The notes beneath the pieces were generated by a model. The model was not told the DNA's origin. It did no database searches and worked only from the letters and a program-made list of their open reading frames with translations. Shown here piece after piece: positions 49,301 through 60,622 of a stretch of 64,000 nt of DNA. Source of the stretch: Conoideocrella luteorostrata (taxonomy: Eukaryota; Ascomycota; Sordariomycetes; Hypocreales; Clavicipitaceae); the NCBI GenBank assembly GCA_032433595.1, contig JASWJB010000055.1, positions 62,001 through 126,000 on the forward strand, given 5' to 3'. The translations under genes were made by a program, and so were the position numbers. Position 1 is the stretch's first letter. Each line of letters begins with the position of its first letter.

Positions 49301-52300
49301 CGGCAAACAGACGCACACAACATTCGGATAATCCTCACCTCTAGATTTTGCCGCTGGTACAAGGTGTTTATCGGCAATGGACAGCTCACCGGCTCTCGTT
49401 GGGTGACCGTGCTTAGGCGACTTGTCAGGAATGTCAGCGCAGCCAGAAGTCGACGTAACTATCCCGTGCCACTGTACGCATGGCCAATCATTGAACCGAG
49501 TCCGCACATGGAAGTACCATCTTTTCGACGGGCCACCGGCGGGGGGCTGCTCCATCATGTACAAGTACGGAGTACGGGGCACTCCAACATACGTCTACTA
49601 GTACGTATTTTCATACTCCGTACCTACATGACAACGGAGCCACGACGCACCAGTCACTCGAAGTGTTGTCTGTTGCAGAATATTAATGCGAGAAAAAAAT
49701 CTGTTACAAACACTGTTCTCCGTGTCGGTATGCCGCACTCCCTCCGGCGTACGGAGCATCGTGCCTGACCAGTAGCTCAAGCCACAAATGTACCGCGCCA
49801 ACCACACTTCATCCACCCCGTACTATCTAGACACAAGTCTACGGAGTACCACTCGTGAAATAGGATACCTGCTTCAGGGTTTCGAGGACTGTGGGACCAC
49901 CACCCAGATTCTGACGTAGCTAAAGGATATGTATCAACGCAGCAAACATTCGGGATCATCAGGCCGTTCTCATAATGGAAGACCGAGCCCGAGCCCGAGA
50001 GCCGCAATTTCCAACCTGGCTGTCAACAAGGAGAGTGCGGATGAAGAGTGAAGCTAGATTGAGAGCCAGGGCTGTAAGGAAGCAGTTTCAAGAGTGATGT
50101 CGCACGGCGGAGAATGCGCAGAGAAATGCCTCAGATCCACACGCAACACTAGAGCGGATTTTCTTGATCATGTTGGCACTACGGAGTCCCTTGACCAAAG
50201 GCTCTGTTAGCGTCGGATGAATCATTGAGGTCATAGAATTACAAACCACTCGACAGCAATCCTGCTTGTGTTGCTCATCCAATTCATGCAGATCGGTCGT
50301 CTTATTCTGTGGCCGCCCCAAAGGCAACATTAACTCATCGCCCACAAGTGCATGGATACATTCATGGTGGGCAATCTGAAAACAGGGACAACTCCATGTC
50401 GGCTTTGTCCAGAGATCACCCCGTATTAGCTGTGCGTTTGAAATTAACAACACTACGACTCCCTGTGCTGTTTTACATTAGTATTGTTTAATTCCCTTCC
50501 AAAATACTCCGTAGTTCACCCGATGCTAAGGATGGCACTGTAATTGGCGAAATCAAATCTCATTTCATCCAGCGTAGGACAAAAAAGGAGCACCATGGAG
50601 ATTGCACGACCTCTTGCGAAAGTTGATTAGTCGATGATGAGGACGATGGATTTACAAATTCATTCGGAATTTGGTCACGCTTATTTCTTCAACTCACGTC
50701 ACTCAGCCATGGCACACAATACGCACATAACTAACTGCCTGGCGCAATCAAGGATGCATATACAACGCGCACTGGTGCATTCCACAGAGTCGGAAATGCA
50801 TTAGTATTAGGATGAATAATAATTCGACCAGTTAGGTGGGAGGTGAACTGCAATCACTCTACGCAATCACTCTACGCAATACGGCTGAAAGAGACTGTGC
50901 GGCTTCGAATACTGTCCGATGGATCCAGACATTCGCCGTGGCTTACGCAATGCTCCAACTTCAACACCCTTGTATATCGAGTTCTGGTGGATGGAGGAGG
51001 TATTGTATTGAGGTTGGTAGAGAGTAGTATCACACGAACAACACGCCCCTGCCGATGAGCCACCAATAAAACCTACGAGATGGACAAGCTTTTAGTGAAG
51101 CCGCGTTACGGAGCCACAGGATCTGGCTGCAGCAGCAGTTGAGGCTTTGCGGTTCAAATTAGCGGTTTCCAGGCAATCACAGCACAACGCCAGAACTGGC
51201 TTTTTTTAATGATTCGGGACTGCACCACTTCTCGTGTCTGTACTCCGGGCCATGAGAGGAGTTGATAGGTTTTCAACGAGGAACCACAGCGCGTGTTTGA
51301 TGCTGTTTACGGTACAGTGGACTGACGAGACGAGCGTAGCGCGGATGGTGATCAACATCCAAGACATGATAATGGCAACCTGGGAAACAGGGTTCAGCCA
51401 CAGGGCGAAGGCCAAGGTCCCCTTTCCTCCCAAACCTCAAATTCCAGGGTCTCGAATTGCTTCCTCCACTGCCAGCACGCACCCTCTTTTTCCGCCCCTC
51501 CCGACTCCCCTTCTAATAATGCTTTCGCGGATGGTGTGAGTGTCAGAGTATTGAAGTGTGTGTGGGTTGCGGAAATACTGAGGTATCAGGATATCATGGG
51601 CATGGCGTGGAGATGGCCGCGGCTAACAAAAATGCTAATGACCACAGTCATCTCCATGCTCCAAATGGAGGAACAAAGGACCAAGAGGATGGGCAACGAA
51701 AACAGCCAGACCGCCTGAGCACATTTAACCAATTGCAGCGCCGTGGTTGGATAGCCATGTTCTGCATACCCCTTGTTTTAATAATAGCTAACTACCGTCC
51801 TGGTGTGGAGAGCGCCAGAGATCGCTCACCGCAATCCTTCACGCGCACCAGTGCCCCGTACTCTAACTAATTGTCGCTAGGTTGGTTGGCAGGCAGCCAT
51901 TGCCGAGGGTAATATTATAGCAATCATACGGAGTTGTTACGGAGTAGTTGCGGAGTAAGCATTTGAGGAGTGGTACGGAGTAAGTCGTTGGACCTTTCTT
52001 ACCATGTTTGCCATGCTACCCTGTACATGTGCGGTTCCAGACGCAACTTGGTCTTACATGTCTCACAAACAGCCTAGTCATGGAAATGCCGTCAACAAAC
52101 AAGTCAAAAAGATAACTACTGTACTCCGTAGATGCTGTTGGGATATTGCCGTCTTGGCCAGCTTCTACTAGTATTTCTCGCGCGTTGAATTGGATGCCGA
52201 CGGTGGATAGGCATCCACCATCACACGGTGATTTCGCCGTGGCCGTGGCTGTGGATGAGCCCGACGCTGACATTTGGCTGGCTGACCGACTACATCCCGG

Positions 52301-53810
52301 ATAAAGCATCCACACAGAGAGGGTTCATCTGCAGGTTTTATTGTCTGGACGACATTTTGATTGGTTTCTTGGCCCGTCCACCTGCGTCATTCTGCTGCTA
52401 CTCCTTCAAACCTCAGAGCCAACAAGTATGCCACTACAGATACAAGCCGCATGTAGAGTAACATGGAATTGGGAGTCATCATGTGGCCTTCCAATGTGTA
52501 AGTGTTGTATGCACGCCTTGCGCCATGATTACCCTAATCTGTCTGGGTTGTGATGAGGTTGCGAGAGAACCGTATTGATATACACATGCATGCACCATGT
52601 GTTTATTACTCCGCCCTAAAGTATCCTACAGTACTAGTATTGACCAAGCCAAGGACGCTGCGCCGTAATCGGAAACAACGCGCAGATGTTTCGCTGCAGT
52701 CACCTGGTGGGTACGTAGTACTGATGTTATACAAACCACCATACTGTGAGTACTGTACTCCGTACCTACGGAGTAATTGAATTGTTCGTCAATGTTCCCG
52801 GCAAAATATCGACGGTATCTAATACAGTCCTGTTACGCATTGACATGAGTCTGTGAGTGACGAAAAAAACAACAAACCCCCAACTACGGAAACTAATAAC
52901 AGTGCTCCGAATCCAAAACCAGGAAAGAGCTTTGGTGGCCTTGCCAGAAACTGCCTGCAATACAGTCACCATCTGGTGTACGTCATTCAAACGGGGACAT
53001 GGAATATTCTTCGTCTGACCTGCACCGAAACCTCGTGCAGGGCAATGCCTGGGTCTCCAGTTTTACCATCTCAAGTCCGTCACTTATTAGTCGTATATTT
53101 GAGACTCTATCAGACACGATCATACAATATGCGCCATGTACAATACCTTGGATGGTGGGCGAACAATGTATGCCGTCACCGTCATTGAGAAGAAAGAAGC
53201 ATGGGCACTTGACGGTGCCACCGACCTGGCTCGCCACATCTGCTCCGTAGTTAATGTGGGCAGTGATCCGAGCAGGCAGGCATCAATCATGAGCGATCAG
53301 TCATGAGAGAGTCAACTAGAGCCAACTAGTGGCGAAAAATCAGCATAGATACGGAGTTTACTCCGTAGTCGAACAGCCGTCTGGTTTTTTTGCAGAGACA
53401 CAGCATTCCTCGGATGCGGGTACCTGAGAAGGACAGGCTCCAACGGGGCTTTAATTAGTCGCGGCTGCTTCACGTTCAGTCGTCGTCATGACCACGATGT
53501 CGGATGGATGTGAAAGAGGTTGCATATTCCCACACGCCCTCTTGCCGGTCTCTTTAGAGAGGGGGGGCGAGGGGGTATATCACCAAAGAGCCCAAAGAGC
53601 ATCAAAATCAAACATGTCCAGGCATGGTTCGTCGGAAACCATGTCGTGATTTCTTGTGGCTCAAGTACCCGGTACAATATCTTGTCATGTTTAGTTTAGA
53701 TAGCTGACTGGCCCTGCATTGGAATTTGGAACTCCTTCTCTGGAAATTGTTCGCAGCCTTCCATGACATGGGTCACAACATCGTGGGTTGATGATGCTCC
53801 GACTGCTCCG

Positions 53811-53946
53811 TACTCCGTACATTGTGCGAAGTCCTCATACTGCAACAACAGATAGTAGAAGCACCCCCACTGAAGAGGACCCTATATTCCCGCTTTTGTG
53901 GGCGGAAAAAGCCGTAACATCTACTCCGTACTCCGTATTCACTCCG
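53811..53946. repeat. Cluster of TACTCCGTA motifs
   Basis: Within 136 bp there are exact copies at 53811, 53922 and 53929 (the last two overlapping in a 16-bp tandem), with a near copy CACTCCGTA at about 53940. It is the densest knot of the dispersed motif in the window, together with 52756/52767, where the two orientations face each other across 2 bp. Confidence 0.8.
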
Positions 53947-54751
53947 TACCCACGATCCAAATATCCAAAACATCATGGACGGAACGAAATGTGCAAGTCA
54001 TTACTCGCTGATGGTTGCCCCGTAATGTGCGGGGAGGGGGGGGGGGAGGGCAATGTAAGAACCAGCCCAGAACCAAGCGACTAGTATACCATTGTTCGAC
54101 TTTCCCATTCACGATGTTACATCACCGCCATGCACCACCTACGCCCATTACACCAAACCTCAATCGAAACCGGAAGTCCACAGCAGAGCAAAAGCGGTGC
54201 TTTGCAAGGGTAGACTCCGGGAGAAACCTCGGAGTGGCCAGTCAGCACCTTTCTGCATGTGGCCGCACCAGCCTGGGCAGGCGAAAGAGGGAAGCATGAC
54301 CCAGCCATGCCAAACTGCCTGCATTTTGAGGGTGAGGTTTGTGTGAGGGCAGGCGAGGCTTTTCCTTTCGCGGCGAGGAGAGACGGATTTTTTCGGCTCA
54401 TGCGACCTCTCGTGTCAGTCAATTGGCTGCGTTTGTTGGGGAAGTCGTATGTACGGAGTACGTTGTAACTAGCGCAATGTCGGCGGTTAACAGCGCGGCC
54501 GAGTCGAGTCCCGGGTAACTAACTACATACGCATGTGCGTGAACGTGGTTTTCTGCCTCCTCCCATGCGCCGTTTTCTGGGGCAGAACAGCGCAATGCTA
54601 CTCAGCAGGCCGCTGGGGGGGGAGCATTTACCAAATACGAGCCAATGAACTAGTGACGCGTCTATTTGTGGTGGTTTGGTGATATGTTCAGGTGATGAGA
54701 CATGTTATGGTGGCTGACTGCGTGCCTTTCTCAGCTTGTCAGCCTGGGGTG

Positions 54752-54773
54752 ATGGGATGGGATGGGATGGGAT
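54752..54773. repeat. GGGAT pentamer repeat
   Basis: Four perfect tandem GGGAT units. Simple sequence in a gene-free region, without coding meaning. Confidence 0.8.
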
Positions 54774-55516
54774 GTCGTCGGGGTGAGAAAGGGGCGCGGG
54801 GTTGGCACCATCGTATTGGATGGAGGACCGGGGGGGAGGAGGGGGGGGGGTTGGTTTGTTGGTTTGTAACGCCTGTTCCTGATTTGCATTTTGCGCATGC
54901 CGAGGGCTGAGGGCTGCGTCGTTCACGACCTACATGCAATACACCCACCTTTGCCCGGGGCATATTGCGAAAACAACCTGAGGGATTGACTGTCCATGTC
55001 GACACTATACACGGACATCTTGGAAGCACCTCCAGTGTTTTTACAGGAGAGCCTACTATTGTCTTTAGTCGTGAATAATGCCGCATGCACACTTGTTACT
55101 GGACCGAGTCGTTTGGTGAATTTAGCAGAACAGCAAACATGTCCATCTCAGCACTTTGCCAAACACCACCAACAGCCGCATGTCAGGAGTCGTAAAACCA
55201 ATGCAATACATCGAGGATGGTCATGGCTACATGCCCTCCCTCCCAGTCCAGCATGTTGTAAAACGTACGTAAACGGCTCTTTGGGCACGCAGAATACACT
55301 TAATTATGGTTGCGCAGCTCTAGGTATAACATTTCTTCTATTATCACGGGATGTATGGTGTGTACTTCATGGATCTGTCTTTCTAGGCAGCCTGATGAAG
55401 CTGGTAGTTAAGGCTTCGCCAAAACTGTGTGTTATTGTTGTTTGATCGTCCTCAATGGGACATTGCTCTTCTTCTGCTTGGGCGGCAGCACGGGCGACGA
55501 CTTTGGCTGGGACATC

Positions 55517-56347
55517 TTATTCCTCTTCCTCCTCATCATCGTCTTGGAGAGCACGCTTGACAGTAACTTCCTCCTCCTCTTCGTCGTCTTGAGTGGCACG
55601 CTTGGTGAGCTCCTCCTCCTCTTCATCCTCGTCCTGAACAGCACGCTTGACATCCTCCTCCTCTTCATCATCGTCCTGAACAGCACGCTTCACATCCTCC
55701 TCTTCCTCTTCTTCGTCATCTTGAGTGGCGCGCTTGGCAATATCTTCTTCCTCCTCTTCGTCATCTTGAGTGGCGCGCTTGGTGAGCTCCTCCTCCTCTT
55801 CATCATCATCCTGAACAGCACGCTTGACATCTTCCTCCTCCTCTTCATCGTCATCCTGAACAGCACGCTTCACGTCTTCCTCCTCGTCTTCTTCGTCATC
55901 TTGAGTGGCACGCTTGGCAATATCATTCTCTTCATCTTCATCCTCATCCTGAACGGCACGCTTGACATCTCCCTCCTCTTCCTCATCATCATCCTGAACA
56001 GCACGCTTCGCAACATCCTCCTCCTCTTCCTCGTCAGCGTCCTGAGTAGCTGCAGCCTTGCCCTTGGACGAACGAGCACCAAGAAGCTTGCCTATCCCAT
56101 CTAAAGGAGTGTTGACGGCGTCACCGACAATGGTACCAGCCACGCCGGCGGCCCCCTGAAAGGCATCCGCAGCAGTCCCTGCGAGGTCTGCAGCCATTGA
56201 GCATACATGTAAGCATATGAGCCAAAACACTCAAGAGATATGCACTTCGATCAAGAATCACGTACCACGACGAGCAGGTGTGCCGGTCGGAGCGGCAGAA
56301 ACTGACGCCACGGCAGCCAGCAGGAGAGAAACAGTGAGCGACTTCAT
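55517..56347 (-). CDS. Secreted Kex2-type repeat precursor with 12 acidic units
   Basis: Exons on the minus strand are 56347-56266 and 56187-55517 (78-bp GTACGT...GCAG intron), giving 250 aa. Residues 1-18 are a clear signal peptide (MKSLTVSLLLAAVASVSA), and an Arg-Arg pair sits at 26-27. A spacer (28-71) rich in Ala/Gly follows. From residue 74, twelve units run to the end. Each begins A(V/T/L)QD, continues with five to eight Asp/Glu, and eleven of them end in Lys-Arg (Arg at 89, 104, 120, 135, 150, 165, 180, 195, 209, 224, 239). Kex2 cuts after such pairs in the Golgi, so the predicted products are acidic peptides of about 12-14 residues. This is the plan of KEP proteins and of dikaritin RiPP precursors such as UstA, but there is no aromatic core and no UstYa-like HxxHC protein nearby. 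Function unknown. Confidence 0.85.
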
Positions 56348-59300
56348 TGTAAAGTTGTATTTTTGTCGAGCAGATTGATTAAAGACCAAAATTTTTTTTA
56401 AAAAAAGGAGATTTATAAAACAGTAAGGACTAGCCTCTACGAATGGAACAAGGACTCGGGGATGCAGGAAGCAGAAAACCTGAAAGACTACTCGAGAGCG
56501 CGAGGACCGTTATCTCACTTATATCAGCTCAATCCGATCCCTGGAAATAGCAAGTGCCGCTTCCCAAACTCCCCATGGTCGTCATGTCGGACGAATTTCT
56601 TACAAGAAAGGGATGCATCTGAGACGAGCTCCTGGGTCGCAACGAAGGGTCGCAGCTGATAATCAAGGCTTCATCCCAGGCGAGCTTAGCAATACATACT
56701 CCGCGCGCGGTAAGCATAACTGGCACACGGTGACTTTTGGGGCTGAGGCGATTCAGATTGTCTACAGGAGCCGGGTCCTGAAACACGTTGTGATCGCCAG
56801 TGATGGGACCTCGATGATTGGCCACGCACACTGTCCATCAAGCCAGGGCTGCCAGTCGAATCTTCAAAGTTTCTTGTGGCTGCTCGGTTGGCCTTTCCAA
56901 ACATCGAAGCGCGGCAGAGCGGCTTCCCGCGCCGGTCAATCCGTGTTGATTGCCCGATCGTCTGGCCGTTGTTTCGGTACGGCGGAACTGGTGCGTGTTT
57001 CGTGGTGGCTCGCAGAACCGTTCTCGGAGGGAGACTCAAACAATTGATGTAAGAGACGAAGCGGAGACCGGGGCTGCGGCTTACCGAGATAACTATTATA
57101 GTAACATGTTTTATTCCTGTGAACAGTAAACCTTTGGGTGGAGATGGGGTAGAGCTTGCGACTGGTTAGATGCACAGAGCATGTGTTCACCTCAAGTTTG
57201 CTCTCCGTAGGTGAAGCATCATCCTCCCACCATATGCTGTGTCCATATTGCACGAGCTGCATGCAGATTGGGGGGGGGGGGGGGGGGCACCGACCAGTGT
57301 CGGCTGTAATCAGCATTGATCCCAGCCCTGCGTTAGTCATTTGTGCTTCATGCTATAACTATGTCATGGTACGCAGTAGGCCACTCTTCTATGCAAAGGC
57401 CCCTTGACGCATTTCGCATAGACCTGTCTGGGTGTTTTGTTGGATCCAAAGCAATCCGAGCAGCTGAAGTCAGTGCGCAGCATCATCTCCTGTTTCGAAT
57501 GTCACGATGCTGCGGTCCGTAACAAGGCTGATCTAATTTGCACCAACGCATAATTCCTTTGCCGACTAGTCATAACTTTATGCTTGTATGTATTTCATAA
57601 GTACTTCATACCCATCTGTGTTCGCAAACAAAGTAAACTAACCATTACGGTTGTAATTAGCACGATGGGGTTTGGCGCGCTGGGTCATACGGCCGAGGCG
57701 TCAAATGAGAAGCTATGGCTTGGAACTGAAGCACGATAGTACAAACCATACCCTGCTGTTCGTCAAAGCTTGGCGCCTCGGCTTCAGCATGTTGCACGCC
57801 ATTGTCCTGACATGTAATGGGCAAGGAGGAAGGTAAAATGTGAAGTCATTGGTGACAAAGGGAGCAGATGCGGCGAGCTACAACGACCATGCAACTTGGC
57901 CTGAGCGCTGGAAATTGATGCAAATGATTCCAATAGCTATCCAACAAGTTACTCTCGACAGCAAATGCAGATGCTTTCCTGGTTTTCCAAGACGTTCTGG
58001 ATGCCATGACATGTCTGCTGAGCAGTTGACCAGCATTTTTTGGTGCTCCATATAGCTATGATAGAGACTGCCCACGAACAAAGTAATCCTTTCTTGTCAT
58101 TCAAGGGAAAAAAGTTCCGATTCCGTGAGCTTCTGCTGTGACAGCCATTGCGCTGTGCTGCTCTGTTGTCTACCATCCGACGCTGTCAAAGTCTACGAAG
58201 TAGCGCTTTCTGGATTCATCCTGAACTGATTGCGTGTTCAGCCAAAGGGCCACGAAAATACTACACACGCACCAGACACGTATATTGAACAAGAGTCCTT
58301 CTCAAAGAGTGTGGTGAGACGGTATCATCAGAATGGAGTCTGGAGGATGGTTGTGCAAAGCTGCCGTATGTGAAATTGCCAATTCTGGCTGTGCTAAAGA
58401 TGCTTTGCCCATGACGGTCGAGCAGCGTGCCTTGAGCACTGCAATGTGTGGTTCAAGGTGAAGGAAGGGGGCTATGACTCTGGGCAGCAGCGCGTAGATG
58501 CATTGCAGACTCGTGTGGTGATCCGCAAGATCACGCTCGCCAACTACGTCTCCGGGTTCCGAAGGGAATCACGACGAAAATTCGCGGTTTCGACCTCTAC
58601 AGACAACAGGCTGGTCACAACAAGGATAGACAGTAGGACGGATTGAAGCGAGTGCAGGAATCAGTTCACGCAAGAAGTGCTGAGTGAAGGAGCAGCTAAC
58701 GGGTTTGTAACAATCGCGGCTGAAGAGTACATGCATTATCAGCACGAGGAGAGCGCGTGTTTCTTCTGCTCGAGTATAGTAAATAGATAAGTGCCAGCCA
58801 TCATCCATCGCTCACCTCAGCGGCGTGGCACGTTATCAGCACAATCGCCCCACCCTCACAGGTACAACTAACCTATTGAGTACGGAGCACAGAGTACTCA
58901 TAATATCCATGTATGTACGGAGTACAGCCTAGAGAACTAGTGGCTGAACCACGTTATCGCAGATCCGCAAGCCCAACAACACTGACACCTCGTCATGGCT
59001 CATCCATCAACAAAACGCCTTGCTTGCCGCAACAAAAAGCGTGTGATTCACTCACCGGACTTGTAGCCTAGTAGGTTAGTGTAGAGGACGCGTGCGCGGG
59101 GGACCGGGGAACACCCATAAAGCTGTGAGCTGTTGGGCCCATGCAGGTTGCTGCTGCTCTACGCGGTCGCCCTCGGTGCGTCAGTGAGTCACTTGTCCGT
59201 GTATGTCACTGATACCTGCATCCGTGATTTGACCTTGGCTTTCGGTTGTACGTGCTGCCATAGAGGTTCTCGGCAACAACCTTCACGACCGTTGATGTTG

Positions 59301-59538
59301 TTTATCTCTCCTCACGCATATCTTCGTCACGCATACTTCTCCGTCCGTACACGAGTTGCTTTGTGTTTCCCTTCACACTCCTCCGTGGCTCCTCCATACA
59401 CTGCTTTCCAACTTGGACGATAGTTAGACCAGTCCTATCATCCATATACATCAGCTCATCCCAACCCTACGCAACCCGAATCCATCATCAGCTCATCTGC
59501 ATTACGCAGCCGTCACCATCCAGTAAAGCAAAAACACC
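56348..59538. other. Intergenic region
   Basis: About 3.2 kb between divergently placed genes with no supportable coding sequence. Notable only for an 18-bp poly-G near 57270, one exact TACGGAGTA at 58915 with near copies at 58880, and a generic Ser/Arg-rich set of overlapping frames at 56.6-57.3 kb on both strands. No UstYa-type oxidase, peptidase, transporter or other tailoring gene for the repeat precursor was seen here. Confidence 0.5.
56411..56420 (-). promoter_or_regulatory. TATA-box candidate of the repeat-precursor gene
   Basis: On the minus strand this reads TTTTATAAAT, 64-73 bp upstream of the precursor's ATG. A CAATCTGC/poly-A region lies between, which would leave a short 5' UTR. 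A TATA element so close is consistent with a strongly expressed secreted-protein gene. It is a sequence match only. Confidence 0.45.
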
Positions 59539-60195
59539 ATGGACTCCCACAACGAGCGCTACTTCCCTCACAGCCAACCTCCCAAATCCTTCTCCTGGTC
59601 CCACGCCAAGCTCTCCAAGATGAGCGACGACTCTTCCTCCAACATCGTGCGTCCAAAGGACACCCTTCGTCCCCATCAACTCCGGTACTTCGCCCAAGAA
59701 CTCTCCAAGCATCACTCCCCCAAGCCTCACCGTCGCACCACCTCCCGCCCCTCGCCAAACAATGATCCCGAAGAGTCCCTCGCCATCGCTCATTCCGACG
59801 TCCCCCTTCCGGGGGAAAAGCAATGGCCCTCCCACTTCGGCGTCAAGTGTCTCCCTAGCATTGCGGACACGCCCGAGATATCCATCAACCATCTCTATGA
59901 TATGGGCCTGTTGAACGCGGATGACGCGGAGCTGCGGGAGCCGAGATTCGGCTTGAATGACATCACGCACAACGGTCCTCTTTATACCTTAAATGTTCGG
60001 CCGGCGAAGCGGAGGACCAAGCGACGGGCGGCCCTGGCGGCCGCTGAGGTAGATGATAGGAATTCGGATGACGCCGTTGGGGGACCGCCGTCGCCAACCT
60101 TTTCGTATTATGATATTGGAGGTGATGAGGCGTTGGCAACGTTTGCCATGAATGAGGATGATTATGTCGACTTGGGAAGCGATTGCTCTGCGTAA
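59539..60195 (+). CDS. Uncharacterised acidic-tailed protein
   Basis: A single exon of 218 aa, with the start in a good ACACCATGG context after a pyrimidine-rich leader. No family is recognised. Residues 1-30 are hydrophilic with FSWSHAKLSKMS. A basic Ser/Pro/His-rich stretch follows (to about 75). The middle has ordered-looking sequence: PLPGEKQWPSHFGVKCLPSI at about 88-107, then INHLYDMGLLNADDAELREP. A basic NVRPAKRRTKRRAALAAAE segment (about 152-170) could be a nuclear signal. The tail is acidic with YYDIGGDEALATFAMNEDDY. There is no signal peptide or membrane helix. Codon use is C/G-ending like its neighbours, supporting a real gene. It converges with RSC7 across 427 bp. Confidence 0.7.
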   Translation: MDSHNERYFPHSQPPKSFSWSHAKLSKMSDDSSSNIVRPKDTLRPHQLRYFAQELSKHHSPKPHRRTTSRPSPNNDPEESLAIAHSDVPLPGEKQWPSHFGVKCLPSIADTPEISINHLYDMGLLNADDAELREPRFGLNDITHNGPLYTLNVRPAKRRTKRRAALAAAEVDDRNSDDAVGGPPSPTFSYYDIGGDEALATFAMNEDDYVDLGSDCSA

Positions 60196-60622
60196 ATTCA
60201 TTGGAAAGGCTGCCCCTTCTTCGACAAGAACTACTATTCTGTACAGCATACGGCGAATGATGATGATTACTAGCTTGGCTTTTGTATTGAGATAGCAGTT
60301 TATTATCCTTTCGTGCTTGACCGTTGTGCGCCGTCACTGTCGCTGCCCACAACTTAGCATGCACGATTCAACAAAGAGTTTTGACACTCATTTCGAGGAA
60401 CAGTACTCCGTAAAACACGTCGGTATGATAATCACGTCGCAAAATGTACATGTCCAAGTAGTCGTTCGCCTTGAGGCATCTATTAGCTGCCAGCCCACTA
60501 ACTCGCCCCCTCCCCCAAACGCCCATTTCTCGAACCAATCGTGCAAGTTGAGAACTCCCTGTTGTACATACGAATTTACATAATTGGACCAAATTTTTTC
60601 TTCTTTTGGCTTTGGGTCACTT
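60196..60622. other. Convergent intergenic region with one TACTCCGTA
   Basis: 427 bp between the stop codons of the uncharacterised gene (+) and RSC7 (-). It contains an exact TACTCCGTA at 60404 and a C-rich tract at about 60507-60518. No gene. Confidence 0.5.

Larger units (their letters stand above)
46386..55516. other. 9-kb gene-poor stretch with dense TACGGAGTA motifs
   Basis: The first ~1.2 kb is probably the cyclin promoter and leader. Beyond it I find no intact gene. Frames at 49190-49768 (+) and 50088-50453, 52983-53237 (-) are the longest or most protein-like, but lack recognised domains and linked exons. The segment 48.07-54.46 kb carries at least fifteen exact TACGGAGTA/TACTCCGTA copies, a poly-T at about 47728-47743, poly-G tracts (54037-54046, 54840-54850), and a GGGAT pentamer repeat at about 54752-54773. 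Confidence 0.5.

Noticed and set aside
49190..49768. A 192-codon + strand frame
   Set aside because: It spans two TACGGAGTA-type motifs (49566, 49614), has no domain, and overlaps minus-strand frames of similar quality.
50088..50453. A minus-strand frame with protein-like helical sequence (IAHHECIHALVGDELMLPLG...)
   Set aside because: It reads plausibly after a TTTTCAG, but I could find no linked exon, no domain and no conserved start. Kept only as a search query.
52983..53237. A minus-strand frame with Cys-rich sequence near 53.0-53.2 kb
   Set aside because: Protein-like in part, but no linked upstream exon and no family; the adjoining frame is not joined by good splice sites.
55427..56104. 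A 225-codon + strand frame of Leu/Phe/Ile-rich repeats that resembles a membrane protein
   Set aside because: It is the antisense of the acidic repeat array: GAG/GAA codons read backwards give Leu/Phe. It has no signal, no spaced helices and no splice support.
55517..59538. A ustiloxin-type biosynthetic cluster around the repeat precursor
   Set aside because: No UstYa-like HxxHC protein, tyrosinase, P450 or peptidase gene is visible on either side, and the repeats lack an aromatic core.
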